Below are positions 1-13,500 of a DNA stretch of 64,000 bases, one piece after another. Origin of the DNA: Erythrocercus mccallii. Taxonomy: Eukaryota; Chordata; Aves; Passeriformes; Dicruridae. The notes below the pieces were generated by a model, which was given only the letters and a program-made list of their open reading frames with translations, made no database searches and was not told where the DNA came from. Position 1 is the first letter of the stretch. Every line of letters begins with the position of its first letter. The stretch spans positions 62,001-126,000 of the forward strand of contig VZRG01001520.1 of assembly GCA_013397435.1 (NCBI GenBank), in the 5' to 3' direction. Both the position numbers and the translations under genes were made by a program.

Positions 1-3000
1 AGGGGATTGTCCTGATCCTAAGGGAATATTCATATGTACTTAATACATTCAACACATTTGTCTTCAGGAGACACTAAAAGGGTATGGTTACCTCAGATAT
101 GGAGATGTCATAAACAGTTGGGCTCTCTGATGGAAGGTTTTTGAGGGATTTTCTGGACTGAAGAAAGAAACTGTAATTTTATTTTTAATTTCAAGGTAGG
201 TTAAGAACTGTTTGAGGCTGCCAGGGTTGAGTTATAAAATTGTGCTAATGTGTACTTATTGCAAGATAGAAGTATAAATGATAAGGAATGTTACTTACAG
301 GATCATAATGTGCTAATTACTAAACTTTACTCAGAAATGGAAAAATAGGCAATAGGTTTATAAAAGGTGCACCAAATACTGAATTGGAAAATCATTATGT
401 CTCTTCATTCTTTAAAATGAAGTCAACAAATAAACATCCATCCCATTTGATCACAGACAGGCAGACACTGATTTTAACAGTAAATGAATCTGATTTTTAG
501 TGTCAGCCAGTTTTTCCTTGTAAGACTGGATGTAGACTCCTCATGGGCTGGTTGTGTGCTTGCCTGTACTTACGTCTGTCTGTGGGAGTGTTCCTGTCCC
601 GGTGGCCACATCCTTCCCAGCTGTGTCTGCATCCCCTTCTAAACAAAACTACCCCTTGAAACATATTGAACCTCATGTTGTTCACACTGACTTCTCAAGT
701 CAGGTAAGTCACCCAGGGTGTCCATGCTTGAATCAGTGCCTGGCCCTGTGAATTATACCTGAAATCATTAGGAAACTCCTTTTTCTCCAGGAAACCTACA
801 ATGAGTAAAGCAGCAACTTTCTTTGTGAGACGTTTCAGTGCTAACAAGAAGATAATGTACTTGTAGGAAAAAATATGTGCCTGTAGAGAGGAGATAACAA
901 AAAAAAAATTTCTTCCTTTGCATAAAGAGCTGACATCTACAAAGTATTTTGCATTATTTTTACAGCAACATTTATCTTTCTTCTGGTACTATGATTTCTC
1001 AGTGTTTTAAAGTTCAATATGTGGATATATGAGGAAAGTGGTAAGGTGGGAGGGTGGAATGGACTCTTCCTGTTTTACTGTTTGGTGAAACCAGGAATTT
1101 CACAGTTGAAAACTAGCCTTTAAATTTGCTTAAGTGAGAGAAAAGAGGATGGTGGAGGAAAGGAATAACTAAGTGGGGCATTAAGGTTGAAGCTTTCTCT
1201 CTGCTGTATTCGAGGACTTGATCTTATTTCAAAGACTTCAGAAGGAATGAAATCAACATGTAGAAGCTGAAGTAATCTAACTGGAGTACTTCAGTAGGTA
1301 GGAGAAAACTACATGATCACATTTATTTGCACTGGTAGAGATGGGATTTTATGTTGGGACAATAAAGATTGTGTCCCTTCTGTTAGTATATACCAACCCA
1401 AGAGGAAAAATGTCCCCAGTCAGGTGTGCAGGGAGATCCTGTATGCAAGATTCTTATAAATCAGAGGTGAAAAAGAGATGTTGCTTTAAGATCTCCATGC
1501 TTTTGACAGTGTGCTTAAGAAGCATATTATAATTTGAAAGTGAGTTTTGCTTTGGCAGAAAAAAATCTACAGAATGATTTTTTTTAATCTGCCTAAAACA
1601 TTGAAGCAACTGAAGATAAGATTGGGACATTATTTTGTTAAAAAAAACCTTACCAAAATATACGGGCAAGTAATCTTTGTGAAGCATTTAAAGGATTTAG
1701 GAGTACTGTTGATCTTTTTCTTCCTTTGAGATTTATAAACATATTGGTGTATCTCTAGGAACAAATAAGTAAAAATACTGGCGGTAAAATGAGCTTTAAA
1801 ATATTATTTTATATTTTTTTTTAAGAACTTTCAGTAATTTTCAACTCTTGTCTCCTAAGATAGAATTGATATGGAAGGATGTCTTAGATTTTGGAGAATT
1901 GCTGCCTTAGCATCTTGCATAATTATGCTTATATATATATATTTATGTAAGCAACTACAGACATGCATACATAAGTACCTTATGCAGAGACCTTGTATAT
2001 ACTGTTATACATTCAAATAAATTTGAGAATTAAGATATTGCTAGTGTAATGCTCTGCAGCACTGCATGTTTCTGAGTGAGTTTATTTAGGCTTTGATCCA
2101 TAGTATCTATGAATTGTATGATGTGAATTTTCCATTAAATTACTTCTCATTTTGTGTTAGTAAATAATGGAGAATACACATAGAAGGCCTAAAGCACCTC
2201 TATCTATGCAGCTTGTAGTGCATGAGTGGAATTTTGTATGTGAAGGCAAAATAAATAGTACAAGTAGGAAAATTAGTCTGCACGTCTCTAAATGTCAGTG
2301 TTTCTGTGTATTTAAAGAAGCTGCCTGATGTCAGTAGGGACTAATTAAGGGAAAACTAAAGCAAGCGGTAAATAGGTTCCTATCTGCACTCACTGTTTAG
2401 GAAGAGTAGGAGAGATTTTTCAGGTCTAGAGTATCTGACCTGAAGAACAGGGAACATTCTTAGGGAACATTCTTGAGTCATGGGGCTGAAGCTAAAGGAG
2501 GCAAACAGAGACCACAGGTGTTAGGAGGCATGGAAATAGTTGCAGAGCTAAACAGTCACAGATTATTTTGTATATTATAACAGTAAGAGCTAGATTTTGG
2601 TACAAAATCTGAATATTTACATAATTAAGGAAAGTCTAGCCCCTTGCTAGATAATACCAACTAAATACCAACTGTATTTTACTCATCCAAGTGTGAGCAG
2701 CCACATATACCTTGGAAGTTTGCTGCTATTTGATGCCCTTGAATTTTTCATATACTCCTAGTCAAGGAAGTTTCTAGAGCAAAACGCTAATTGGAGGCTT
2801 TGGAAATTGGCAACAATTTACTTATCTGCCCTTGAATATGTACATGTCTAGCTGAGTCTATAGATCTGTGTGCAATTTATTCAAACAAGAGAGTTCAAGA
2901 TACTAATGCTGCTCTGGCATAATAACTGTGCTATCAAAGCAGGAACTGTGTAACACAGTAATGAAAATTAGTAATCATTATTATTTTTGGGGGCTGCCAT

Positions 3001-4467
3001 TAAAATATTTAATTGTCTCTCAGTATAAAGTTTTAGCTTATTAGCATATAAAAATGGGCTCATATAATTAGGTGTAGTAGTGAAGATAGATAACAGGATT
3101 AAATATCTGTCAAAGTGATCAAGGGGAACTCTTAAGAGATTCATTAACGCTCAGGAATATACGCAGAAAAGTTAATTAAATCCAAGACAAAATTGTGAAG
3201 GTGGCATGCAAAATGGTTGCAAAACAGTTTTCTTTATGTTAGTAATGCTTATTAAAGAAAGTTGTGATGTGCAGAGGCATGAAGGAGGTTTCCTCAATGC
3301 ATCAACCCCAGCATTGCTTTCTGTTCTTGTTGAGGACTACATAATACCTGGAACCTCTTTGGTTGTGTAGGGACCTCAGTTGCAGCTGGAATTCCTGTGT
3401 TACTGCCTCTGTAATAAAAGTGAAAAGTGCCTGTATCTGACAAATGTATTGAAATACAGGAAATGTGGTGCTTTTTCCCCCAAAGGTTCCAAAGAACTCT
3501 TCAAGAGCTTTAGTGCAGCTTGGTGTGGCAATACTTGGAAATGAGGTTTTGCTCTTGCCTGAGGTTAGAATATAGATTCAATCACATAATTTCTATTCAT
3601 TGCCTTTTGTTATTTATAAGACCTAGGGTAATATTACATGCTGTTATCCTAAGAACCTGGACTGAACTCTGTGCTATAATGTTAGATCAGCTGTAACCTT
3701 TCTGCTAAGTTGTCTTTGCAAACGCAAGATACAGAAAAAACAGTATAATGAGGTGTTAAAGGCAGAATCAAGTGTGCTTGTGTGCTAGAATAGAAAGTTA
3801 TTCAAAACTGTTGTTCTCATTTGTTGAGTGCGCTTAAGCTCAACATGCCTTAATTTTTTACTTTCTGAGAGATTTTCATTCCCATTATTCACAGCACTAA
3901 ATTTTGGCATTTGGGAAATTTTTATACTCTGTTTCCATTTTTCTATGACAAGTTCTATATCTTTATTACTGGCCCACTGGTGTATTTCATTTGTAAATCA
4001 ATGCTCATTCTTATCTATATGTATCATAAATAGATAACACCACCAAGCTTTCCCTTAATTGATGTGGGAGTGGGAAATTTCAAGGCTAGAAGGGAAACTT
4101 AAAGGCATAACTCCCATTAATCTTACACAGTGAATAGCTTTTAGTTAAAATTTAGATCATGGTAAATATAGCTGTGTGAATCAGAACAAAGCATGATTGT
4201 GAGAGCAAAGCATTGAACAGTTCCTTCTGGTTATATGCTGTACATCAGTGTCAAACGCTTACAGCTCTGTGTTCAAAGCCTGTGTGTTAAAAACTGAGGG
4301 GAAAAAATATGAATTTAAAGTGCTACTTTAAATTGCATACAAGTAGAAAGCTTGCATGTTGTTAATAAAATCCACTTACCCAGTTCCTCCACAATTAAAA
4401 GCCTCTTTTTTAGGGAATTATGCTCTGTATTTCTTATATCTTTGATTTTGAATTTTTTTTTCCTTAG
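1..4467. other. Upstream flank, no supported gene
   Basis: AT-rich sequence with no open frame above 80 codons and no recognised repeat beyond a short TA run near 1930-1943. A perfect donor (CAG then GTAAGT, at 703/704) ends a pyrimidine- and C-rich stretch from about 490. It could be the untranslated first exon implied by the acceptor at 4467, but nothing else proves it. Confidence 0.4.
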
Positions 4468-4547
4468 GAAGGTTTCCAGAATGGATGTCTGGAAACCACT
4501 TCTTCTTCTCTACATTTTCACCTTCTCTACAGAGTCAGAGGAGACTG
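4468..4547 (+). CDS. COL6A4: COL6A4 exon with start codon and signal peptide
   Basis: A pyrimidine-rich acceptor (ending CCTTAG at 4467) precedes 13 untranslated bases and an ATG at 4481. The 22 codons read M-D-V-W-K-P, then a Leu-rich hydrophobic core (LLLLYIFTF), then a polar tail (STESEET), a normal secretory signal peptide. The exon ends in phase 1 at GTAATA, and the leftover G joins AA of the exon at 9462 to give Glu, followed by Cys and the vWA fold. The acceptor means that at least one untranslated 5' exon must lie upstream. The start was chosen because no other ATG in this exon gives a signal peptide and the phase fits exactly. Confidence 0.82.
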
Positions 4548-7500
4548 GTAATACACTAAATAAGTGACTCTTCAAGTTGATAGCAAAATTGGTTTTTTAC
4601 ATTTATACCCAATGTCAGAGAGATGAAGAATTGATGAAAATTTTTTCTAACTATGAATTATTATTAGGGATAATGTGGTATGTTTTATAAGTACAATAAG
4701 ACAGTTCTGGTAAAAAATTGCAACATTTGATGCAACAGCTCATTAAATTTTGAGTTTGTTCATGCATGCTGAGGCTTTATATTTGTAAAAGCAGTGTAAA
4801 GCTCTTACAATTGCAAGACTGCCAAAAGCAAGATAAGTCACAGTATTTAGCAGTTCCATTTTGGTAGTCGGGTCTTGTGTAAGATCTGTTTGGGAAGTGT
4901 TCTGCCCAGCTGCAGTATATTTTCTGCATGACTGTTGATTTGAGGAAATAATACCTGTTCCATCCATGCTCTGCTAGTGTTATATGCTTCTGGAATTTGT
5001 GAAAACAGATGAGTTCAATACCTACTACAAAGAGTGTGCTTAGTACTCTTTAAGTTGTTGTGAACTAATATTTTTCCCCTCGGAAAATAAATATTAATTA
5101 GTAATGTATGCATGCAGAATGGAGCTCAAAGTGCATGACTAACTTTTCCTTTGCTCTCTTGGGAGCAGGCCAACACATTCCAATGGTTGTGTTTCACATA
5201 CAGAAGTGTTTAATATGCATTTACTGCAGATACGTTCTGAGCAGACTGTGAATGAAAATTGTGTTGTGGATTTCAGCATCTCTCCTTTTCCTACAAATAG
5301 TGTTGCAGAAGAATGTATCTTCTGGTCCTCCATATGATAAACAGTGGAAAAGAAGAAACTAGTGGGTGATGGCAATTTAGCAGATAGATGGAAGGGGTTT
5401 TCTGCAAAAGGCAGCCTTTAGGGAAAGAGGAAATTTACAATATATTTCTTCAGTCTGCAAGAAAGCTTCCATGACACGCATGGTTTTCTACCGTCCTGGT
5501 AGATGGATCCTGTGAGTCAGCACAGCAATGTGACATACACTGAATTCTTGCTGAACACTTTTTATAACAAGAATGATTCCTTATAGAAGATACAAAAATT
5601 ACATTACAAAGAAGGAGGCATCAAAACTGGGCAGAGCCTCGAGTGCTAGAGAATCACTTCATAGCAAATGCAGGTAGCCAAAAGGGGCTTGTCCAGAGCC
5701 TTTTTCAGTGAGTAGTCTGCTGACAGGGTAAAGGATGCACCAATGGCTTTGAGGAGCAACGGGATCTATGTCTTTGAAGCTGGCATAGGGATGATAAAAT
5801 CCCCCTTGAGAGCTGTTTTTAATAGCTGATGATGCAGAAAGATTTCACAGTGGAAAATCTTGATGCACTGAAAATCTTCAAAAATAATGTCAATCAGGTC
5901 TGTTAATACAAACATCTCCCTAGCTGGGGTAAGGAACAAACCTTTTGTTGGGTATATAATGACAAATATCCACACAGCTTTCTGCAGTCCCTGATAAAAG
6001 CACTTGAGCTAGCTGCACAGCAGTGCAACTGTTTTACCAAAGAATACTGCCCATGTTTGAAAACTCACAAACTTGTACTTTGCTTCAGTCAAGAGCCACT
6101 TCACTCCTTGCTCTGGTAAATAGATTCTGAAGTAGGACTGATTCACATTAAGCCTTCATATTCATAGTTTCTCAGTGTCGGAAAGGAGTGAGCAGATACC
6201 TCCAGCAGATATCTTAATAAAAAGAGGGAAACAGACAATTCAGTAATATTTTAAAAAGAACCTCCTTGAAATATAACTTTGCCATCTCCAGCTGACCATA
6301 CTGCTTTAGTGGAACTGTCAGCAGCCACTGCCTGTCAACAACACTGGGGTCTCACAGAAGCACTGTGCAGAGGGGGTGTGAGGAAATCCATCCTTGGATA
6401 TGTGGGAGGTATTGGCAAAATATGAACAGCAAATTCATGATAATTCTGAGGTGCTACCTAAAAGCTTTTCCTATATGAGAAACAGAAAGTGGTATCTCTT
6501 ATTACGTCTTTTAGATGGCAACAGTGGCTTGGATGCCACACAGCCTGAGAGGCTGCCAAACCCAAAGAAAATAAAGGTTCAGTAATGCCTTTAGTTAACA
6601 TAGCAACTTTTATCAAATGTCACATGCTGGTTTTGAGTCTGAGTTTATTCTGACTTGGTGCTGCATTACCAGTTGCCTTATTATGTGGGAAGACTGAAGT
6701 ACAGAATATACACTGTTGCTGTCTAACATTACATATTCATGCCAGCTATGTAGTTTGATAATACTGTAGATGTATTTGTTAAATTGCAAAAAATAAAAAT
6801 GGAGTGCATGACAAATCAAAAACTGAACTCTTCTGACTGTGGCGTAAGTGCATGGCATTGATTGGATATGGCAGGAAGAGACAGTTCTCTCTTTGCTCAT
6901 CCTTACAGGGACTGTGACTGTTGTTTAAAGCTCCTTGTCTTCCTGTATGTTGTGTTCACATAGAGATGATTTTTTACATGTGTTGGATGTATGTTCTTTG
7001 TTCTGCTTGTTATGCCACAAAATTGATCCAACCCAGTTCTCCAGGTTTCAGTCCCTCTGTGGTCAGAAACTTACTGAGAAAGGAACCCTGGGATGAACAC
7101 ACTGCTTGTCTAAGGCGTTTTGTAACAACAGCTGAGCCTCTCATGCATCCTTGGCTAGGGAGATCTTGGACACCCCAAAACTGGCTGGTGTTTGCCAGGG
7201 TGTTGGGGTCCAAAATGAAGAACTGAACCTTTATTCCTAAAGACAGAAGCAACTCTGTGTGAATTAAATCTGCTCAGGTGGTTTGAAGAGAGAACAGCTG
7301 GGCCTGATTTAGTATGAGCTCTGCACTCCCACCTACTCTTTTTCCCATCAAGAGCTGAGCAGACTCCCAGATGAAAAAGCATTCCCTGGCTCCTGCAAGC
7401 AGAGAGAGAGGGCTGCTGTGGAAGTGGAATGCGCTGCCATGGAGCAGTGTGACCGTGGCTGATGCAGTAGCACCTCCTGGTGTTTCACGGCAGGGAACAG

Positions 7501-10500
7501 GGAGATTTAATGGGAGATACAGCAGTAAACTTAATATATATACAGGCACACTTGTTTAGAGAGACAGAAGTTAAGGAAAGCCTATTGGGCTTCATCTCAG
7601 CGATGCATATATTTATTGCTAAGATCTGTATAACTTTGTCTCATAAAACAAAGATCAACTTTCTGTGAAGCCTGTTTTTTCTTGTCCTGTCATCTATTTT
7701 AATATATTCACTGACCTTATTTCCTGTAATAAATCTATTAATTCCCTTTTCTCCAGTCACCTTCTCTTAAACTCACAGATTTTTCAATTTAAAGAATTAC
7801 GTTTCAGGGACAGCATGTTGACAGGAGAAAAAAGATACCTTTGCAGCAGTAAGACAAGGCAGTTTAACAATGTGTATGTTTGTAGGAGAACAGGTGGTGA
7901 GAAAGAGAATTTGGCAACACAGAGGTGTTTACTCCTGTAAATAAATAGAGATTATCAACAAGGTATAGAATACCTACCAGCAGATGTTTTACACATTCTC
8001 ACGCACAACATAGTAGCATAAAAAGTGAACTATTTACTGCTGTTTTGTTATTCATGCTGGTCCACTGAGGACTTGACAGAGAATATTTTAAGAGCTAAGC
8101 AGTGTGGATGACCAATTGTCAGGGCAAAATTGTTGAGTTCATGCTTACCCTTCACACTGCCCCCAAACTATGTGACTAAAAAGATCCAGATCTTAGAAGA
8201 ACCTCATTGTGAACACATGCTCTGTGTGCTGTACAAGAACACATACTGGAAGAAATATCCATTAGATTTTGTGTTCACATGTGTATGTAGACATGCATGC
8301 ATGTACAGATATATTTAACTGTTTTGTTGTGAGCTAAAAAGATAAGAGGCATAGATTTTTGATGTTGCTGAGGTCTGACTGTCAGATTTTTTTTAGCCCT
8401 AAAATCTCTTTCAATGTGACCTTCTACATTCAAAGATTTTCACACTGCTTTCTGGCCCCCTCTAGGGGGCGGTTTGTACCACAAGTGAAAATACTGAAAC
8501 ATAATGATGGTCCCTCTGAGATGAAATTATTTCTAGAAGTATTTGGTTGAAGAACTGAACACATTTATCTCTTTCATAAGAGAGGAAAAACTCAGAAAAC
8601 TTATGTGGAATAATAGAACAAGCCCAAACTAGCAAACACCGAAAGCAATCTTCTGATTGCTAAGTGTTTCAGAGTCAATGAGTGAAAAGAGAATAAAATT
8701 AGGTAGAGTGCTGTTTTACAGCTAAAACTGCATGCCTCTGACTTCCTTGTAGAGGTACAACAATGAATAATAATGCATCTAGGATCACAGAATAAAATTC
8801 AACATGAGAAATGAATAATCAAGGTAGAGAAGAAAAAAATCATGTGGTTTAGTTGTGGTTGCAGTGAGGGCAATATGATTGGGGCAGGGGTAGGAATTAA
8901 CCACGTCACACTATTGGTTGTTATTGTAAGGAGCAATGTGAGCAATTCCATAACTGAGGTAGCACCTTCGAGCAGCTGTTTTTCACAATGGTTATTTCAT
9001 GTAGCTAATGCTGCCTCTCTCTCTCATGTTTGTTTCTTTGGCTTGTTCTACATTTGCATGTATCACGTTATTGTGAGAAAGTGACAAAGCATAGTCAGTC
9101 ATCAAGGTTCCCTTCACAATTGGAATTTGTGTTGTATATTCTTAGTTGGCAGCAAAGCTCATGGAGACTTTTTCAAGATTAGGCCCTTTGAGGACACTGG
9201 GCAGCTGGGGAACAGTTATGTTTTGCAGTTTGGGTATGTGCAGGTATCGAGTAATTTAGTTCTTAGTATGTGCAAGTTCACATGGCCACACTGAAACCTG
9301 TGGCCTGATGGTGTTTTATGTTTATGGAAAACCTATCTCACTGATTCTTACTTCTGGCTTTAAAGCTACCATGTTGAATTTTGTTCCATTATGCTGACAG
9401 AAACCAAGATCACAAAGAATGTATGTTTTATAGTTCCCTGTTTCCTATATTTATTTTTCAGAATGCAACATAGATCTTTCTATAGCAATTGATATTTCAA
9501 GGAGCATGCAGCCAGCACCCACAATGCTTCTGAAACAGAGACTGCAAGCATTCCTCCCCAGACTTCTACTCCAGATGAAATCACTGCCTAATACCAGCTG
9601 CAATGCTCCAGTTGACATTGGGTTCAAGTTCCAAGTATTGGCACAGAACAAGCAATTAATCTTCGACTCTGGTTTTGAAGACTATAATGAAGAGATCATT
9701 CAGAAATTCTTAGATGCACAGACCACTGTGGACACCTACATGAATGCAGACTTTTTGCAGGCACTTGAGGAGAACTTCTTTAATGTGTCCTCTGCTAAAG
9801 TTAAGGTAACTTAATGGTATGAACATACATCTTGGAAAAATTAGACATTTTGATATTTACAGATTCTGATGCTGAGTACTCCAGGAAGACAAAAAAATTG
9901 TTCAGGAATAGATGATGTTAATATGCAGAATCACAAAATGGTAGAGATTAGAATGAATCCCTGGATGTCATGTCTTGGTTTAGGGTAAATTTGGGAGGAA
10001 ACCTCCGAAGAGGTTCCTCTGGAAAGCAAACCCAAATGGCCCCTCCCCCCTGCCAGTCCGGGAAAGTGACTTCCTCAGAGAAAAGTGGAAAAAACTATTT
10101 ATTTAACAAAGATACCTACAGGTAAAAAGAATGAATAATAGGAAACAATAAAATGAATAATGAAACAATAAAACCTCTTGCTGCTCTGAAGAGAGATGGC
10201 AAACTGAGAAAGTCCTTGCCGTGGTGTAGGTCAGTCTCTCACTCCCTCTTATCAATCCCAGTCCCTCCGGAGGTCCAGGCCTGGTGGGCCGCAGGTGCGA
10301 GCCCTCGGTGCTCCTCTGGGTTTTTTTCAGTCCAGAGCAGATTTAAACAGTCTCAAGAAAAGGAAGAAAAAACCAGTCCAGGGAACTTCTCTGCTTCAGC
10401 TAGCTACAACTAACTAACTAAAAGCACAGGAGGTCTCTGCCACTGTCTGTGCTGAACGCAGTCAGGAGTGAGGAATGCTGGGGGAGTCAGGCAGTTCTCT

Positions 10501-13500
10501 CAAAACAAACTCCGTGCTTCTTCTTCCCTGGTTCACGCTCAGAATCAGTCTTAAAGGTACAGAACTCAGTATACAGCACTAACAGAACAGACGATTGGGG
10601 ATACAGGCATCATAAAGTCACCCTACAACAAGTCACCTTCTTCAATCCCTGTGCTTAAGGAGGATCAACTAGAACCTGTCCAGGGCCAAGTGCTGATTGT
10701 TTTTGCATATCTCCAAGAATGGAGACTCCTCAATGTCTCCAGGAAACCTATACCAGTGCTCCGTCACTCTCATGCTTTCTTAAGTTCATACAGAACCTCC
10801 TGTTTTTTCATTGACCTGATATAACCTGATATATCGATCCCAATTCCCCAGGCACACTTGTAGTGATGATGGTACCCAGAACATTTGGCTTAATACATGT
10901 GATGATGAGTATTCATACAGACAACCTTCTTCTATCTACCATGGAATGATTGTACTTTGGGCAGTGGAAAGTGGTCTTCTTTCAGAAACTCTTATTCCTA
11001 AAAGGAAACTTTCTTATTCCTGATTTTGTATCTTTGTCCAGAAGCAGAAGTCCCAGAAAAAGGTCATCCGAGGAAATTTGTTTACAGAAGTTTATTCATG
11101 TCATTAACTTGTCAAATAATTTCAAATAACAAAGCTGGGTTCTACTTACAGATAACTAAAGATCAGGAAAATCTGCCTAGATGCTGCAGTTAACTCATCC
11201 ATCTTGAAGTGAGGTGAAGGGAGAAGCATAAGCCTTATCTAATCTCTTCTGAAATGCATGGAGATTCTTTCAATTTGGGTTCAAGAAATTCAGATCTCAT
11301 TGAAGTGTTTCAGGGGTCAATGCCTTGACAATTCATTCTTGATAAGGCACTGACTCTGTGAAGCACTGAGCATGTCCTGTAGTAGCTGTTTGAATATTAG
11401 CACTTACTAAGGTCTCTATGCAGGAAGACCTTCCTACTAAGAAAGGACAGGTTAGTTCTTGCCAAATACAGAAGGGTTTTCCTCTTCCAACTTTATTTTC
11501 ACTTTTATAAAACACCAATTTTAATCTGACATGGAGTGAGGAAGCCATATTACAAATTCCTCTGCTTTCAGATGAAAGTTGGCATTCTATTTTTTACAGC
11601 ATTTGCATAGGTGTGTGTGACTTACCAATTTAAGTTGTCATTTGGTGCATGTTTAATGGGGTTTTTTTTCCCCAAGATTTCTTAAAATATCTGAACAGGG
11701 AACAGACCACATAAGATTTTGCTTGTTCTGAGTCTCAGAGAAAGACTTTGTTTGATAAAAGTAAAAGCAGTGCTTTTTTCCTCCTAATTGCCAGTTCTGG
11801 AGATCAGCATCAAGCAAGGCTTCTTTCTGCTTAGGCATTATTATTATAAACAAATATGCTGCATATCTCAGCACTTTACCAGTGGATTAATATTCTTTGA
11901 CACTGTTTATGTACAAATTGAAAGTACAAGACTTTAGAATTCACATGAAATCACAATTTAATCTTCCTAGGATCCTCAGCAATAATATGCTTGTTCTGTA
12001 AAGATTAGTTATAAAATTCATCAGGACCTATGATTCTCTGTTGCTCAAATTTCTTCTTTTCTTTATTGTTTGTTTGCTTAGGAGCAAAAAAGTTGGGCCT
12101 AATTCCATCATTTTCAACAATGGATGTGTTCCAATAAGAGCTTGATATAAACAAATGCTTTGTAAACACAGTTACGTATCTTTACGTATCTTTACATATC
12201 TTTACATATAATGCCCACAGTAACACCCAACATTCCCTGTTCCCCATGTTTTTCAAGTGGAAAGATTGTAGAAAAAACAACGAAACCTAGGCCTACAGTG
12301 TGGTCTTCAACAATCTGTGATGAGTTTACCCAATCATGGTCCAGCTCTCCGCTGTATCACACAGTGCTTGAGCAAACATAGAATTTGTACCAGTGTTTCC
12401 ATACTGTATGTTTGGTAAGTTACCAGTTATTTCTAGCTTAAATTGGTGTGGCAGTCACTTCATTTGCTTTTGTCACCTGTAGAAAAATTTACCTTAACAG
12501 AAGTAATGGGGTTTGCATTGGTCAAAGCTGTGCCTTGCATAGGGAATGTAAAATATGAAGGGTGAGAGGGAAGAAGCTCTAGCTGTGCTTGTCCACTTGA
12601 TGAGAGAGTTGATGAGGATTTTAAGTCATTACCATTTGGGATAGGATACAATTTACTTGTGCATCTTCTTTCTGAGCAAACTAATCCACTCAGTGAGTGG
12701 AAACTGATCTTCTGTTGTTTTGAAGAGGGAATTGGAGGAGAAAAATGAGAAGAGACTGTTAGCTTGAAGGGGAACTATAAGAAATTATGCTTTCCTCCAT
12801 CCTGGAAGTGACAACTATAGCTCTTTGGCTATCTTTGCCTGAAAAGATGGAAACGTAGCCAATACAAATTGTTGGCATCCTGAGGTGAGCTGAACCTGAT
12901 GTCTTAAGAAGGAGACATAGGGCAGACAACAGAGCAGGGTGATGACTTGCTTGTGTGGAAAGGGCAAAAGGACATAAATATTTGCATGGGGGGGAGGATT
13001 AGACCCAGAGAGGATGTGCTTCCTGGTATGGTTAAGTTGACAGACAACAGGAGCTGCTCTTGGAGAAATGGGAAAATTTGTTTGCTGTAAATTCTTCTCC
13101 ACATTCACATGTAAGAGAACTCCTCAGACATCTGAGAAAGGTTTTCAATGGGTAAGTTAAAAAAGAATGTCTCCTACCTCACATGCTAAGATGACAGATA
13201 TAATAGCAATGCAGCTGGATATTCAGCAAGAAAAATCCCTCAAATGGAAGTGCTATCAGGGAAGAGAGGTTTTTGTGTTCTGTTCTCATTGTTCCTCACT
13301 ATCAGCACACACTTCAGATCTACCACAGTGTAGTGCAATTTGACCATCTCATAGCCATTTCTCAATGCGATTCTTACAAACTGTAATTCTTACAAAGACT
13401 GAACTTTTAGTTCCTTTCCTTTGTCATTACTCCCTTTCCTGACAGGTTCTGCTAGTATTTTCAGATGGGCTGGATGATTCACTGGAAGACCTGAAGAAAG

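Larger units (their letters stand above)
4548..9461 (+). other. COL6A4 intron 1
   Basis: 4.9 kb intron in which the family would be expected to have several vWA exons of about 600 bases. No frame is open for more than about 102 codons, so no intact exon is present. It holds the two vWA relics listed and a CTCF-like site at 8459-8473. The rest is unremarkable. Confidence 0.7.

Noticed and set aside
554..751. 65-codon + strand frame near a perfect donor
   Set aside because: The frame runs through the donor and has no known motif. Only an untranslated exon is considered, at low confidence.
6394..6585. 63-codon frame with LLDGNSGLD, possible third vWA start
   Set aside because: Only a short DGxS-like match. 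Nothing around it fits the remainder of a vWA domain.
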